From NCBI GenBank assembly GCA_023935145.1, contig CM043699.1, positions 140,784,036 through 140,848,035 on the forward strand: DNA of 64,000 nt. The letters run 5' to 3'. The notes under the pieces were generated by a model. That model saw only the letters and a list, made by a program, of their open reading frames with translations, had not been told where the DNA came from and made no database searches. This document shows, one piece after another, positions 10,621 through 25,600 of the stretch. This DNA comes from Bretschneidera sinensis (taxonomy: Eukaryota > Streptophyta > Magnoliopsida > Brassicales > Akaniaceae). Both the position numbers and the translations under genes were made by a program. Every line of letters starts with the position of its first letter. Position 1 is the first letter of the stretch.

Positions 10621-13600
10621 ATGGATAGTAGCAACGTTGGCAATCGTTTTCGGCGAATATCTCGGCAGTCCTTTGCTCATCTCAAGTTGGAATCATTGGT
10701 CAGTTTCGTTCATTTTCTTTCTTTTTCTTACTCTTTTGGAGTTTGGAGTAGCACGTGGCATTGCATTACTTTAGGTTACATGCTCTATTTTCATATTTAT
10801 CGGTAAAATGCCAAAATCAATCAATTAATGGAATTCGAAGTACTGGCAAAAAAAATGGAATTTGAAGCTGAACAGTATGAAACTGAATTTTTTATCATCA
10901 GTATTCCCTGTTATGTTTAAAACTCTTAGGATTGAACGTTCTACCAGTTTCACATGCCATTTTTCATCCGTTGTGATTTTGTATTACTGGAAAAACCATC
11001 TTCGAAATGGTGTTGGTAGTTTTTTAGAGTTTTTTTGATAGTAGAAGAAACATTACAGCATATTAAGGGGAGGGAATTGAACCCCTGCCCTCTCAAGCGG
11101 GGTAGTGGTGTCTCTACCACTACAGTACAGTGCAGGGGTGGTGGTGTTGGCAGTTTAAAATCATTGAATTATCCTTAGTGCAGAATGGTTTCGTAGTGCT
11201 CAAGCTGGGATATTTTTGGCACAGGTCTTTGCTATTTGAAATTTATCATTTGTATCTTTGAATTGTATATTTTGTTTCCTTGCAGCTCGATGAAAATTTG
11301 GAACAGTGGCCACATCTGAACGAACTGGTTCAATGCTACAGAACTGACTGGGTGAAGGATGAGAACAAATATGGGCATTATGAAAGCATCAGTCCTGCTA
11401 CCTTCCAAAATCAGATATTTGAAGGGCCTGATACTGATATCGAGACGGGTAGCTGTAAATTTTTTTACTCTTTATTATCTGGTTTACTCACTCTTAACAA
11501 TATTTGCTCAATGTTTCGTAAATTTCTCCAGAAATGCGCCTTGCCACTGCCAGAGGAACGAAGGCTGAAGATGCTACCGATGATGACATCCCAAGTACCT
11601 CAGGAAGGCAATTTACGGATTCAAATGTGGCAAAGGTGGCTTTGCCTTTAGGTTTTATCAGGATTTATAGATGAACTCCACTTTGCAATTTCCCCCCCTA
11701 TTTTGTGAAATCAAATATATATGTGCTACACTGGGTTACTGACTTTTTTTTATTTCTTTTTAAATTTAATGATGCATTTGTAGCATTTTGGTCAATCTAC
11801 GCTGCCTGCTTATGAACCAGCTTTTGACTGGGAAAATGAGAGATCGTTGATATTTGGCCAGAGGATTCCAGAAACCCCAATGGCACAGAATGGCAGGTTT
11901 AAAATCTTATTTGCAGATAAAAGTGATTTTTAGCTGGCTTTTTGGATATTTTAAAATTATCTTTCTGATTCTCCTCTTTTTCTCTTTTTTTTTGGGTGGT
12001 GATGGGATGGTCTCAGTGGACTGAATATCTCTGTTAAAGTTCTGTCTCTATCGTTTCAAGCTGGCCTAGTTGGTGAGTGTTTTGCTCATGATACCAGTGC
12101 CTCATCATTTATGAGATGCAGCTCTTTCTGAATAAAATCATTTTAATTCCATCACTTCTAGCTGTTTAAGGATTTCTAACCCACAGTTTCTCTTTCCCAC
12201 ACAGAACCATTTCATGGTACAATTTCATTGTATAATAGGGAGAGAAGGGAAAAATTGTCTGAGGATTTCTATTTTTGTGTCGTGCCAACTGAAATGCAGG
12301 ATGTAAGTCATAAAACCATTTTAGCAGTTCCTTTTTCTCTTTTCTGATTTTCTGAAATCCTTCTGTGGCCTTTTTCTTTTACATATCAAGTAGCTGAAGT
12401 CATGACTAAGGAATTATCTGTTTCTTCATAACTATTGCCAGGCTAAAATTTCCTATGAACATCGTGGAATTTTTTATTTAGATGCTCCATCAGCATCAGT
12501 TTGTCTACTGATCCAGCTCGAGAAGCCTGCCACAGAGGAAGGTGGGCCTAGCCCTTCAGTTTATTCGCGTAAAGAACCTGTATGTCCAGGAACATCTAAT
12601 AATTTATGCTTATTATTTTCAAGTTTCAAACTGTCAATTAAACAATGCACTGAAGTTTTCAATGTCCTTGCATTAGTGGTTTCTTTTTGTCTGTTTGTAA
12701 GTTTGAATAGTTTTGGATATAATCCTGCTGTCCTTTTAAGAAATTAATGCCTCTGCATGCAATACATTCTGTGATTGACCGCTATTCTCTTCTTTTATTT
12801 GGTGCTCTGTTATCTGCAAGGCAAACACTAGGGTTGCGCCGTTTCTCTGAGTTAATTAACAAACGTATAACCTATCCAAACAATAGATAAAGGTGAAAAA
12901 AGGAGAGAAAGAAAGCTAGTTTCTTTATTTGGGTTCTAGGTGCTTGTTACAAGGTTTGGGCCAGAGTGATTAATTGTTCATGGAGCTTTGTTGGCTTTGG
13001 TCTCTATGTTTTCTTGGATGCTATCGTGGTATGAATGATTGTTCATTGTTATTTAATCCACATTCTATTTAGCCTTATGTGTTATGTTCACGTCAAATTT
13101 GTTGACTTTGCGCTATGGTTGCTTTGCTCCTATTGTTGTCTTGATAATATGCTGTTTTTTCATCCAAGAACTGAATTCACTTTTTCTTTGCATCCTTTGG
13201 CTGTGAGGGTTGTTTAATCCCTTGTTACATCTTTTATTTAAACATCATCTCCAAATAAAAAACTACCTGGTATATAAGGCTAGTAGTACTTAGGATTTAT
13301 TATGAGAATCTGAGGTACGAAGTGAATGGTTATTTGGAGGAGTCAGTAATCCGTATCTTTGAAGTTAAAAAGCTTTCCCTCTTTTCCTGAACAGAATGGG
13401 ATGAATTATTGGAGTTGGTGGTAAATTTATTAAGGGTGAAAAAGTTTTGTACAATAGTTGGTGCAGCTCGAAATATCACCTTTTATCATTAAGTAAATTC
13501 CTAGAATGCTGTTAAAAGCTTTAGGTGCAAGTATTTATAAAAAAAGCTTTAGATGCAAGTAAAACACAGGTCCTCTAGAGCATAAACACAAAGCATATAG

Positions 13601-16600
13601 GACAAGAACAAAGTATAGGTGCCTTCCTAAATGAAGTAATACTTTTGGAATGCTTAGGGAAGTTTTACTTCACAAAGAAAAAGTCATAACATACAACTGA
13701 ATAATTGGAAAAATCAACATACTTATTCTACTTTTAATGAATTATTTAATTTGGTATAAATGAACAATACCCAATTCAGGTGCATGCCTTTGTCTGTGCA
13801 TTTTGCCTAGTCTCAATACTCGATAAATGGCACTAGTTGGGGGCAACATTTGGTGCAGTTGTCTGCAATGAAATGAATAAATGCACATGTAAAGACTACA
13901 GATGATAAGATCACCACTTAGGCATTGCTAAGGCAAGAGAGAGAGGACGAAATATGTGTTTTGAGAAGTGAAAATAGTAATTGATTATGATTCATTTGTA
14001 AAGGATGAATTCTAATGGAGATAGATGGTGATAAAGGATTGTCTTAGCCCAGCTATTTAGTTGGGAATTAAGGTTCTGTTGAGACTCAAGTGAAATTTTA
14101 TTACAATTGGAAATATAGATCCCTCATCCCTTCCCTTGAAACCAAGGCAAAAGGATTCTTGATCTCACCGAAAGCTGGTTTGTTTGCCGAAAAACATCAT
14201 TCTCAGCTATTTTACTGATTGCCAATATGAAACACGGAGTTCCCTTTTCATTCATTCTTCTACATAATGATATGAATTTTTTCAACACTCTTCCTAAGCA
14301 GGTGCACTTGACTGAGAGAGAAAAGCAGAAACTGCAGGTGTGGTCTCGACTTATGCCTTACCGAGAGTCCTTTGCCTGGGCTATCGTTCCATTATTTGAT
14401 AACAGCATTGGTGCAGCTTCTGGTGGATCTGCTTCCCCTAGCAGCCCTCTTACCCCTAGTATGTCTGGGTCAAGTTCGCATGAGGGTGTGTTTGAGCCCA
14501 TTGCGAAGATTACATTAGATGGGAAGCTAGGTTATTCAAGTGGAAGCTCTGTTGTAGTTGAAATATCTAACTTAAACAAAGTCAAAGAAAGCTACACTGA
14601 GGAGTCACTTCAGGTATGACATTTCTTATTGTGGTCTGCAAGTTATATATGAACATGTAGCTAGCATTTAGTGCAAATGGTTGACATATATATATATATA
14701 TATTATTTCATCTCTATATTCTTAATTTCTCATATATATTTTTCGTAGTCACTAGCTAGTGTTGTAAGTGTGTTACATGCGAATAAATACTCCATATAAA
14801 CAAGTTTTACACAAACAATTTAGCATGCTGTGTTTGTTATTTTGTTCTGCTCTATGTGGCCGATTTTGAAAAATTATTGTGCAGATTTTACCTAGTTCCT
14901 TTCTCTGTTAAGGTAAAGCTGAGCTACTATTAGATGGAAGAATTATGAAGGGCAAGTTGTCCATCTCAATTAAGGAACAGGCTTTTGGGTTGTCTTTTTT
15001 CTTCTTCTTCTCTTGATAAGTTCCTATTTTTACCATCCATTCCCTCATCTTTGTTGGTTCAAATGGCTACACTTTTTCGTTTAATCTTAACCCCAAGGCG
15101 GAGAATGACATCATTTCAGTTGTAGTCTCTGAAATTATTGTTAAATTGTTTTTCCTTTGGCTATTGAAGGGTTCTGTTCATTTATTGAATTTCATTCGCT
15201 TGTCATGCTTTTATTGACTTGATAATGGTGCATTATACTACATTGATTGTAGTTATATTTCTTTAATATTTTTATTATGATGGCACCTTCTAATTTTGTG
15301 TTCTCTTCTGGGATTTTCCTACAATATAATAGGACCCTAAACGTAAGGTTCATAAACCTGTGAAGGGCTTGTTAAGACTGGAAATTGAGAAGCATCAGAC
15401 AGGCCATTGTTACTTGGAAAATTTGTCAGAAAGTGGCAGTGTGACCAATGATTCTATTGACCCTGTAGATCGTATTGCTGATTTGACATTTACAAAGTGC
15501 CCCAGTGGTGGTTCTGATGGGCCTCAGAGTAGCAACTCTAAGTGGAATTTTGGGGATGGGAAGGAAGTTTCTGGAATTGGTTCAAATGCTTGTGGAAATC
15601 CAGATTTCAGTGCTGATGATGTAAGTATATAAACTTTATTCTTCTGATATACGCATTTGGATTTGGCTTTCACATGCCGATTGACAGTCGCTTCCTTGCT
15701 GCACTTGAATGGAATTATTCGTACCTGATGCCTGCCCTGTCTGAGTTTGGAGGATCTTTTCATGTTTCATTTATTTTTCTTTTTCCCTTTTAGTGCCCTT
15801 TGAAATGAATAGATGCCTCAATTGGTTAAGTACATTATCAATTTTTTTGTCTGGTGATATGGTTAGGTATATTATGTTTAAACTCCATAACTAGAAAGAT
15901 TTACCAGGTATAGGAAGATGTTCTCTTTGGTGCTCTCTTGTTAATTCCTGTCCACTAGGTTGTGACACCCTCTTTTAGTGTTTATTTTTATTTTTTTAAG
16001 TTCTTTCGGTGTTTAGTTTTGTAGTAAAGTTATTATTTATACCCCACCCAAAACGGGAAAAAAAATTGGGTGTAGTTTTCAGCAGTTTTGAGTTTGATAG
16101 TATTAAAGGATGTTTGTTGCTAATACTCGGTAGTTTACATAAAGTTATTTATTCACAAGATTGTTCTGTTTCTCACATCTGATCTCATGTTACGTTTTTA
16201 GACCTTCCTAGTTGTACAGGTTTTTCATAGTCATAATGGTCACTGTTGAAGTGCTGTTGGAAACATGTGATCTTTTGGCTTGAAATAACGATTCTTTCTT
16301 CACCTGCCCACTCTAATTAGCATCATATGATTCACTGTTTGTTAACATCTATATAATTTGAGTGGTTAGTTGACATATTTGATAGAGCAGCGCTATTCTA
16401 TCTTTTCTGTTTTGTTTTTAATTCAAATTCCAAAGTTGAAGCAACAAATCTCATGATCAATGTACCATGTGGCTGCTCACATTGAGAAGGAGCTGGTTTG
16501 ATCAGGGCCCCACCAAGTTCCATTGTTAAATGAAAGTATTGGCTCTTTAATCCATGGATCATGATCCTCTCCATTTGAAAATTGAAATGGAGTCGAGTTT

Positions 16601-19600
16601 ATGGTGAGATTGAATGCCACATCATTAAATGCAGAATATTCAAATTCAAGTTTGTCAATGTGGCATTTAAGCTCACCATGAAATTGCCCTCCATTTCAAT
16701 TCTTAAATGGAGAGGATTGTGGTCCTTAATCCATGTACTTCAATTCTAGTTTTTCACTTTAAAGGCTAATTTATTGGGTAGCAGCCGGTTCCATAAAGGA
16801 GGAGGTCTGGACTCGGAGGGGGATTCACAATTCTTAGAAGTTTAAGAAGAGCTTTAGCTGTGGTGCCTATATCTATCTTTTGGATAGTTTGGAATGAGAG
16901 AAATAGGAGATCTTTTGATGGGTAGATGGTTTCAGAACTTAAATTTTTGGTTAACAGGCATTTTATTGTAAATGAAGAAGAGTTCTTGCAATTCATAGAA
17001 TTTTTGTCGCACAGATAGCTGCTTTGGTGTTCTTTTGGATAGTTTGTAATGAGAGAAATAGGAGATCTTTTGATGGGTAGATGGCTTCAGAACTTAAATT
17101 TTTGGTTAACAGGCATTTTATTGTAAATGAAGAAGAGTTCTTGCAATTCATAGAATTTTTGTCGCACAGATAGCTGCTTTAGTGTATATGGCTTGGCACC
17201 CCCTTGGTGTTCTTTAATGATTACTTTTGACATATAAAAGACTAATTTAAATGCTTCAACGAAGGTATCTACCCTGGTGAAATTGCATGATAACTGGACT
17301 GACCATAGTGTGATGGTCCTCTTTGGCATATTGTGCTTTTCATGCGGTGAGATGATCTTGAAATAATTGTTGCTTGTACTTGCATAAAATTCTCTCATGA
17401 AGAGTAGAAAACTTCTGCAGCTAATGTAGCTTGGTCTATAACTCATTTATACTAAATGATAATGATCATTATTTTCCAGTTCCAAGCTTTCGACTTCCGC
17501 ACTACAACAAGAAATGAGCCTTTCCTGCAGCTTTTTCATTGTCTATATGTGTATCCCTTAACTGTTAGTTTAAGTCGGAAGAGGAATCTGTTCATACGGG
17601 TTGAACTAAGAAAGGATGATGCAGATGTCCGTAGACAGCCTTTAGAGGTAAATGTATTGATATTATTCTTAATGAAAAGCACGTTGCTTCCTAGCCTTAT
17701 CTTTTTTCATGGTTGCTGCTAATTTGACTAGGCAATTTATCCAAGGGAGCCTGGTGCATCACTCCAGAAGTGGGCTCACACGCAAGTTGCTGTGGGGGCT
17801 AGGTTGGCTTGCTACCACGATGAGTTAAGAATTTCTCTCCCTGCCATCTGGACACCACTGCATCATCTTTTGTTCACTTTCTTTCATGTTGATCTTCAAA
17901 CGAAGCTAGAAGCTCCAAAACCAGTAAGCATGCTTTTGTTTTCTAAAATAATTCTATGCAGTTTTCTTGTATCTTTTATAGATAGATATTATAATCTTAT
18001 CTGTTCACGTTCCAGGTAGTTATTGGATATGCGTCGCTTCCATTATCTACCCATGCTCAGTACGTATATGCTATTGTTTTTGAGTTTTGATGTTCGTTCC
18101 ATGTTTGTTCCTAGAGCTAAAAAAAGATACTACTTGTTTTCTCCCTGAAAAGTCTTTCTATTGTTTTCTTTTAATTTCATTGATTGTATATGAGCTTCTG
18201 TCGTATATCCTGCTGCATGAGCCACTATTATGTTACTATTTTCCTTTTTTATACGAGTGGTATTAAAGGCACCAAGGGGGTGCCAATCCAAAAATGGTGG
18301 CTGTTACCCAATGTTCTGTTAGTCAACTACCTTTTCTTACCAAATGTCAGTTATCTAAAAATGGCGGGAATGCTAGCATGGAGAGTAATTAATTTCAACT
18401 AGGAAATAAGTGAAGGGTGAGAACAGGAGTGATCATGGTTCAGTTTGGTTTAGCTTTTACCTCGTCTCTTGGGATAAAGTTTTTTATGAGGGAGAACTGT
18501 TTTTTAATCACTAATGGCCATCTCTCACCATGTGAGTTGTGTCATTACACAGGCCTTTCTAGTTTCGCATGAACAGTTGTTATGGACGCAGAAATTATTT
18601 CTACAACCCGGTTATATAGTTTTGAGGTCAGAAAGTAGTCAAGTCCAAGCCCAAATTGGACTGATCAATTTGTTCTTCAATTGTCAATTAGACTGAGCGT
18701 TTATATGATCTGTCACCGTACAAAGTTACTATTTGGTTTCCCTCAGTGTTGTTTTGGTTATGGTTTTTTGAACATTGATAAATTGTTTTGGTTATGGTTT
18801 TTTGAACATTGATAAATTGTTTTGGTTATGGTTTTTAGAACATTGATAAATTGTTTTGGTTCTCAAATGCTGAAGAACTTGTGCTGTCGTGCAAACCAAA
18901 CCAAGTTGCATTTCAAATAATTGCATTCACAGTCATCTCATAAGGTGGTGGTTTTCATTATACAGTGTCTTTATTATTTACCTCTATTATAGGTATTGGT
19001 GATTTTTGAAATTTCAGTGGATATTTTAAAAGTGGGCAAAACTTTTGGGTTATATCGAAATAGAATAGTGTACAAATAGTTGGGACATTGGCTATTAAAG
19101 TGGAAATGTCTTGTAGCCTTGAAGTTACTCATGACTAGATAGGAAACGAGAACTTGGTGTGGCCACGTACAATAATGGTGCCTTGTCGTTGTGGTGGCTA
19201 TAGTCATAGTCTTCTCCAGTCGTCTTAGAGTCATAGACTCTGACTCTAGTTCATACTTTATTTCCACCAATCGTATTTCTACCAATCATAATTAACTCAT
19301 TGGCTATTCAAACTCAATAATTAACTTTATGGGTGCAAGCCTGAGATTCTCAACTTTGAATGAATTTTACTTCTGCCAAAAAAAGAAAGAACGATTTTTT
19401 ACTTTCTTGGAATTGGATGGACCTTTTAAATGATAATTACAACGAATAGTGCTGCGTAAGTAAGATCTTAGAAGTTTTGTGCTTTGTTTGTTCTATACAG
19501 CTATGTGTTCCATTTTATCACCAGGGTTCATTTTCATTGGAAATTTGTTTTTGTTATCAAATTGTGTGTATTCATTTCTTTTTTTTTTTGCCTGAATTTT

Positions 19601-22600
19601 TTTGCATGACCTTTTTTTTCCAAGAAATAGAAGATTATTATCTGCAGATACCACACTATTAACTTTGGATGCATCTGAGACTTTTTTAATCAGAAAACCA
19701 TTCTTATTACCTTTTTCTTTGTTATGACGATATATCATATAACTTATGGTTTGAACACAATGGTTTGAGCTCACCTAACCATCCCTCGTGTAATAATAAA
19801 TCACAATTTATGTTTTTGTCAAATGCTCTGATTACGGCTAAACCAAAGCAAACAATATAAGGCCACCGAACACCACTGCAGCAAATATTCAACATTTTGG
19901 TAATTATCAACTTATCCTTGGAAATTACAGAAAGATCAAGTAAAAGAATAACAACTTACTAGCATTAATTATTCATATTACACTCATTAGTAGGCCTAGA
20001 ATGTCCCAGTTTAATATTACTAATTACTAGGCTAATGTTGTTTGAGATTTCATTGGTCTTTAAAATTTCTCCTTTATTTTGCCTCGTATGCTCTTGCTTC
20101 TCTACTTGAAATTCTTGGAAATGGCTTTAAATTGTGTGATTTCCTGCAGTGTAATATATGTATATATATATATATTTTCATTTTATGATCTTGTCTTATT
20201 TTTTAAAAAACTTTTTAAGCTTATGGTGTTTTGTTTTTACCCTTCACCCCAATATATTATTAACAACGGGTAACTTGAATGTTAATTGTTATTCTTAGGT
20301 TGCGATCTGAGATTTCTTTACCAATAATGAGAGAACTGGTTCCACATTATCTCCAGGATGCTAGTAAGGTATGTAGAGTAATTTATGTAATATTAGTATT
20401 TCTGTGAAATTTTTCTCTTTTGTAATGAATTTTTATTGTAAGGGTCCACTTTCTGAATCTCTGATTTTATACATCTATGGTGTTTGTTTCCCCCCTTCTT
20501 CTTTTCTGCAAACCTAATGAGGCTATCTTTGTGCTTGTGGATGAATTATAATTTATACCAATTTCAGCCTTTGCTTTTTTGAGTGCAGAACTTCTATTTA
20601 TGCCTTTCCGCTTCATGGGTAAAAAAGCAATATTGTTTTGTTTGAATTTAGTATTTTTCTGTTATTGGTATTCATGAAAATAGTTTATGTCTTAGACTTG
20701 GTGGGAAGCTATTATGTTTCCAATATCGAATGACTTCATTACTTATCCAAACAAAAAAAGTTCTAATGGCTTCATTTGTTATTGTAGCAATATCATAATT
20801 CATATTTACTTATATTTTTTTTTTTATCATGATTCATTTTTTATTTTGCCACTTCATATTTGGTTTGGTATCCTGTAATTGTAGGAGAGACTGGATTATT
20901 TGGAAGATGGAAAGAATATTTTTAAGCTGCGGTTAAGACTTTGTTCATCTTTGTACCCCATTAATGAGCGCATTAGGGATTTCTTTCTTGAATATGATAG
21001 GCACACTCTTCGAACAAGCCCACCCTGGGGCTCAGAACTCCTGGAGGTATTTATCTGGTCTATGCTTTATTTTCATTGCTAATTGGTGCCACTTATTTGA
21101 CCACAATGTGTATTCCTAAATTTTCTTGACTTAGCATTCAATAATCTGCAAGTCACCCTTATTCCATCATAGAAATTTATATTGATATGCAAACTGGCAT
21201 GAGGAAGGAATTTAGGTGTTTCCTTGCCCTTATTTTGTTCTAAATGGGTTACTTGAGGTTTTTGATGGGATATCGGCCAGACTATAACTTAATAGCTTTA
21301 AGTAAGGCCCAGTTTGGGCTTACAGGCCCTTCATGAGTCCTACTGGCAAGAGTCCAGAGGGCTTTGATTTGATAGAGGCCCAAAAAGTGGCCTGCATAGT
21401 TTTTTGATACTCATAAAATCCCTTGGCGCCCTGAAGTGGCTCAAGCCTCAGGGCTATGAGGCTCAATCCTTAAGCCTAAAAGGACTGGAAGAGCTCTAAA
21501 GGGGATGCAACCTCCCTTTGGCAGAATCATTGCTTCTACCTTGAGCTTGGAAGGCTTTGTATAGGCTGGTGTTGAGCCAGCGGGCCTTGGATGGACCTTT
21601 GTTGTAGGAATGATGCAAATTCCTGAGGAGGTCACATTAATCACTTTGTGAAAGGCTTTCTGATTCATCATTAAGAAATTCTACATCAGAAGTAATTTTG
21701 AACTAAAATTCTCCCAAGGATTTCTTGAGATAGGTCCTTTCTGTAATCTGGTATAACCGTAGACCACTCTTCTACCTATCTCTCTAGTTGTTGATTGGCA
21801 AGAACAACTACAGATTGTAATTTACATATTGTACATATATAGACATATGAAAGGTGTAGCACAGATTTGATTGGGGAGGAGAGGCATAGGATAACTTATG
21901 CCATCGTTTCAGATTCTTTTGGCATCGATCAGCCACTGTCTCAAACAGCCTTAAAATTGCATGTGCAAATATGTTCTTATGATATAAGATCTTTGAATCT
22001 TTAGTGATTTTGTTTGCAGGCCATAAACAGTTTGAAGAATGTTGATTCCACTGCTTTGCTGCAGTTTCTTCACCCAATTCTGAATATGCTTCTTCATCTT
22101 ATAGGCAATGGTGGAGAAACTCTCCAGGTTTTTTGAATAAATTCTGCTAGTGATATTGTTATGAATCTTTCGTGCTACATTCATATTTTCTTGAGTTGTT
22201 ACTAATCTGATAGTTTAGTTACACTATTTATAGCTGCTGGTTAATTTGTTGTGTACTGTCGTCTTATTTATTGTTTTCTCCCTGCTTCAGGTTGCAGCCT
22301 TCAGAGCCATGGTTAATATCTTAACTCGGTATGCTTTTAGTCTTGGGTATTGATTTCACAGAGGGAGGACACTAGGAATTGTTGTTTATCATGTAGGTCT
22401 TTATAAAAGTAAACCAACAGTCCAATGCGGTTTTATGCGACAGAATAATGAATCTGAGATCACCTCTCAATTTTGCCTCTGAAGTTTCCTAAAAAGTGTG
22501 GAGGATTTTGAGTTCATGGTTGTCAACCCAGATTTCTTAACAAATCGTTTATATTTCTGATCTTTTGCATGAGTATCTTATAAAAATTAAGTTATTATTC

Positions 22601-25600
22601 TTTTTTCCTTTTATCATCATTTCACTCATGGAGTTGATAGCATGAGCATTCTGGATTAGGCTTCCATCATCTTTTTCTTACCAGAATTTTTGATTTTATA
22701 TTGTAGGGTACAACAGGAGTCAGTTGATGATGCTGAACGAAATCGTTTTTTGGTTAACTATGTTGATTATGCTTTTGATGACTTTGGAGGTCGGCAGCCA
22801 CCGGTTTATCCGGGTTTGTCTACCGTGTGGGGTAGCTTGGCTCGTAGTAAGGTATACGTATCCCACCCATTATTGGCATTCTTGAATTACTAGTAGCTCA
22901 CACTGATAATAAAATATTTAAAATGTTCACCCAGAGCTTTGAATTTTGATATGCTTTCTCTTGATAAAATTCAACAATGTTGTAAATGTCTTCCATATGC
23001 TTGTAATATTCAATTGGAAAACATTGATATACTTCTAAATTCAACTTGAAATCATAATTGCACCATTTTTAGATTCTGCTTTACTGTTGTGGAACCTTGG
23101 TTGTATTTTCACGCTCGTTTTTATGGAGTCATCATTGATGGATGAGACTTGCATTCTCAAGTTCATGTTTTCTGTGACATTATGCTGTGCAGGCTAAAGG
23201 TTACCGTGTTGGACCAGTATATGATGATGTTTTAGCAATGGCTTGGTTTTTCCTTGAGTTAATTTTCAAGTCAATGGCATTGGAGCAGACGCGTCTTTTC
23301 TATCATAGTCTTCCATTAGGTAGATTCAAGTTCAAGGAAAACTTTTTTTAGCATGTCTTATATAAATATTGCTTTCTTTCACTTGTATTTTTTTTATCAG
23401 TAAGGTTACTAATCTGTAAATATGAAGTACCAAGATTGTAAATCTATAAAATTAAGGAACTCATCCTCATTTAGAATATAATTTCCATTGTACCAAAAAT
23501 AAAGGTTTGACAAGAAACACACAGCTATAGTTATGAAAATAAAATACTTTGGTATACAAGGATTGTGAACGTATAGGAACTCAACTCAGTATGTTGAGTG
23601 ATGAAATGTCTAGGTCAGAAACAGTACAGTGAGCTTTTTATGACCCTAGGTTGATTTTTCAAGCTGCCTATAGACTCTGAGCGTCTTACAGTGAAGATGT
23701 TTTCAGAAACCTGCATGTCAATCAATCTTCTGCGCTGCTCAGATGGACTAGCATGCATAACTGATTATATTCCATAAAACATCCTTTATGGGAGTTGTTG
23801 ATTAAATCTATCTAGACATATCATGCATCAGTATCTTAGTGACCACAAGTAATGGTGGGACCTTATGCTGTAGCTTTAGTGGCATGTCATGTGTCAACAT
23901 TTCAGAGGTCTACTTAAGTGTATCAGGACTCCGGAGTTCAACTAAACAGTTTATTAACTGAATTTTTAGCAAGTAATTTCCGCCCTGACCATTACTCGGA
24001 TTGGGTAGAGTTTTTGTGCTTTCACGTGAAACGGTAACAACACTTGCAACGTGGAATACTACTCAACTTTCGACACCAGTGTCATCTATGACAACAGTCC
24101 CTAGATGAGGTTTCAGTTGGGTATTTATGTGGGGCCCTTTCTATCTCAGAGGTGCACTTTGGATCCTGGTCTTCCTTGGGTAACTGGTTTGCTTCTATCC
24201 TTGGGACAGACGAGAACCCAACTGTCATTGAAGCAAAGAAAATCTTCATATTGGTTATGGCACATCTATCAGGGTTGGTAGTTTGTGCCTAGTTAGAGGG
24301 TGCTCTGGTAGTTGAGGAGTTACCCAAAGTTACTATAAATAACTCATGAGATCTCCTTTTAAGAGATCAGATTAATAATTCCAGGATTTCAATTTCTAAT
24401 GTTCCCTTCTCCCCTTTTCTCTTCAACTTTGAAAGCATTATCACCAACTCACCTAGCTTTGGTTAGGGCTTCAGCTTCTTATCTATTCTACATGGTACCT
24501 CATCTATAATATTATTTCCTATAAATGACAGTTCTGCGTATTGTATGAGTAGCCTGATGGTTGAGAGGGTATATACATGATTCAGTTTAATTTCTCATTA
24601 CTTTTCATATGGTATAATGCATTCTAATTTAACATTTTGAATTATGTCTCTGTTATCACATTTTTTTGGTTATACAGGTGAAGATGTTCCACCAATGCAA
24701 CTGAAAGAGGGTGTGTTCAGGTGTATAATGCAGTTGTATGATTGCCTTCTAACAGAAGTACATGAGCGTTGTAAGAAGGGCTTAAGCTTGGCAAAACGTT
24801 TGAACAGCAGCTTGGCCTTCTTTTGTTATGATCTTTTATCTATTGTTGAACCTCGCCAAGTTTTTGAATTGGTATGCTTTGCATTTAGTTGTTATTTTTA
24901 TATTGTGTTGACAAACAGTGTTCTTTATACATTATCATGCATGATCTGTAACATGACATTGGACCATTGCTTATTTGAGAGAACTCCTCACTTTATGGAT
25001 TGGTGTCTTTTTGAATTGCAAATGTAAGCGTGATGCATGTTTAAATTGGATCGTGAATTGTTCAAACATTGTTTTTATTCTTTTTATTACACTGGTTCAT
25101 GTTTTATATGATCTGGGTTGCTGCAGAGGGGTGCGTTGGTTTAGGTTGTTCTGTGATCAGTGGGTTCAAAAACAAGTTGAGTTTGGGTATTAAGAGGTAC
25201 ATTTAGATAGGAGGGAATCACACAATAGAATATTATGCTCGACCTTAGGATGTGGGCTTTTTATTGAGTCCTTACGTGGTGGAGCATGTTGTTACTGCTG
25301 CTCTGTTGAGATCTATTTGAAGTTCACATGCAGTGTCTTATATCTGCTGCAGGTATCCTTGTACTTGGACAAGTTTTCTGGGGTATGTCAATCAGTTCTG
25401 CATGAATGCAAACTCATATTTTTGCAGATTATATGTGATCATGATCTTTTTGTGGAAATGCCGGGGAGGGACCCTTCGGATAGGTATTTTATCGAATAAA
25501 ACTCTGTTATTGATTACTGTTCACTTTCACGTGGTTTATTATGGCTCTCTGACTTAGCATCTCAATGAGGAGGAATATATTTTATGTGGAGAGATTACGA

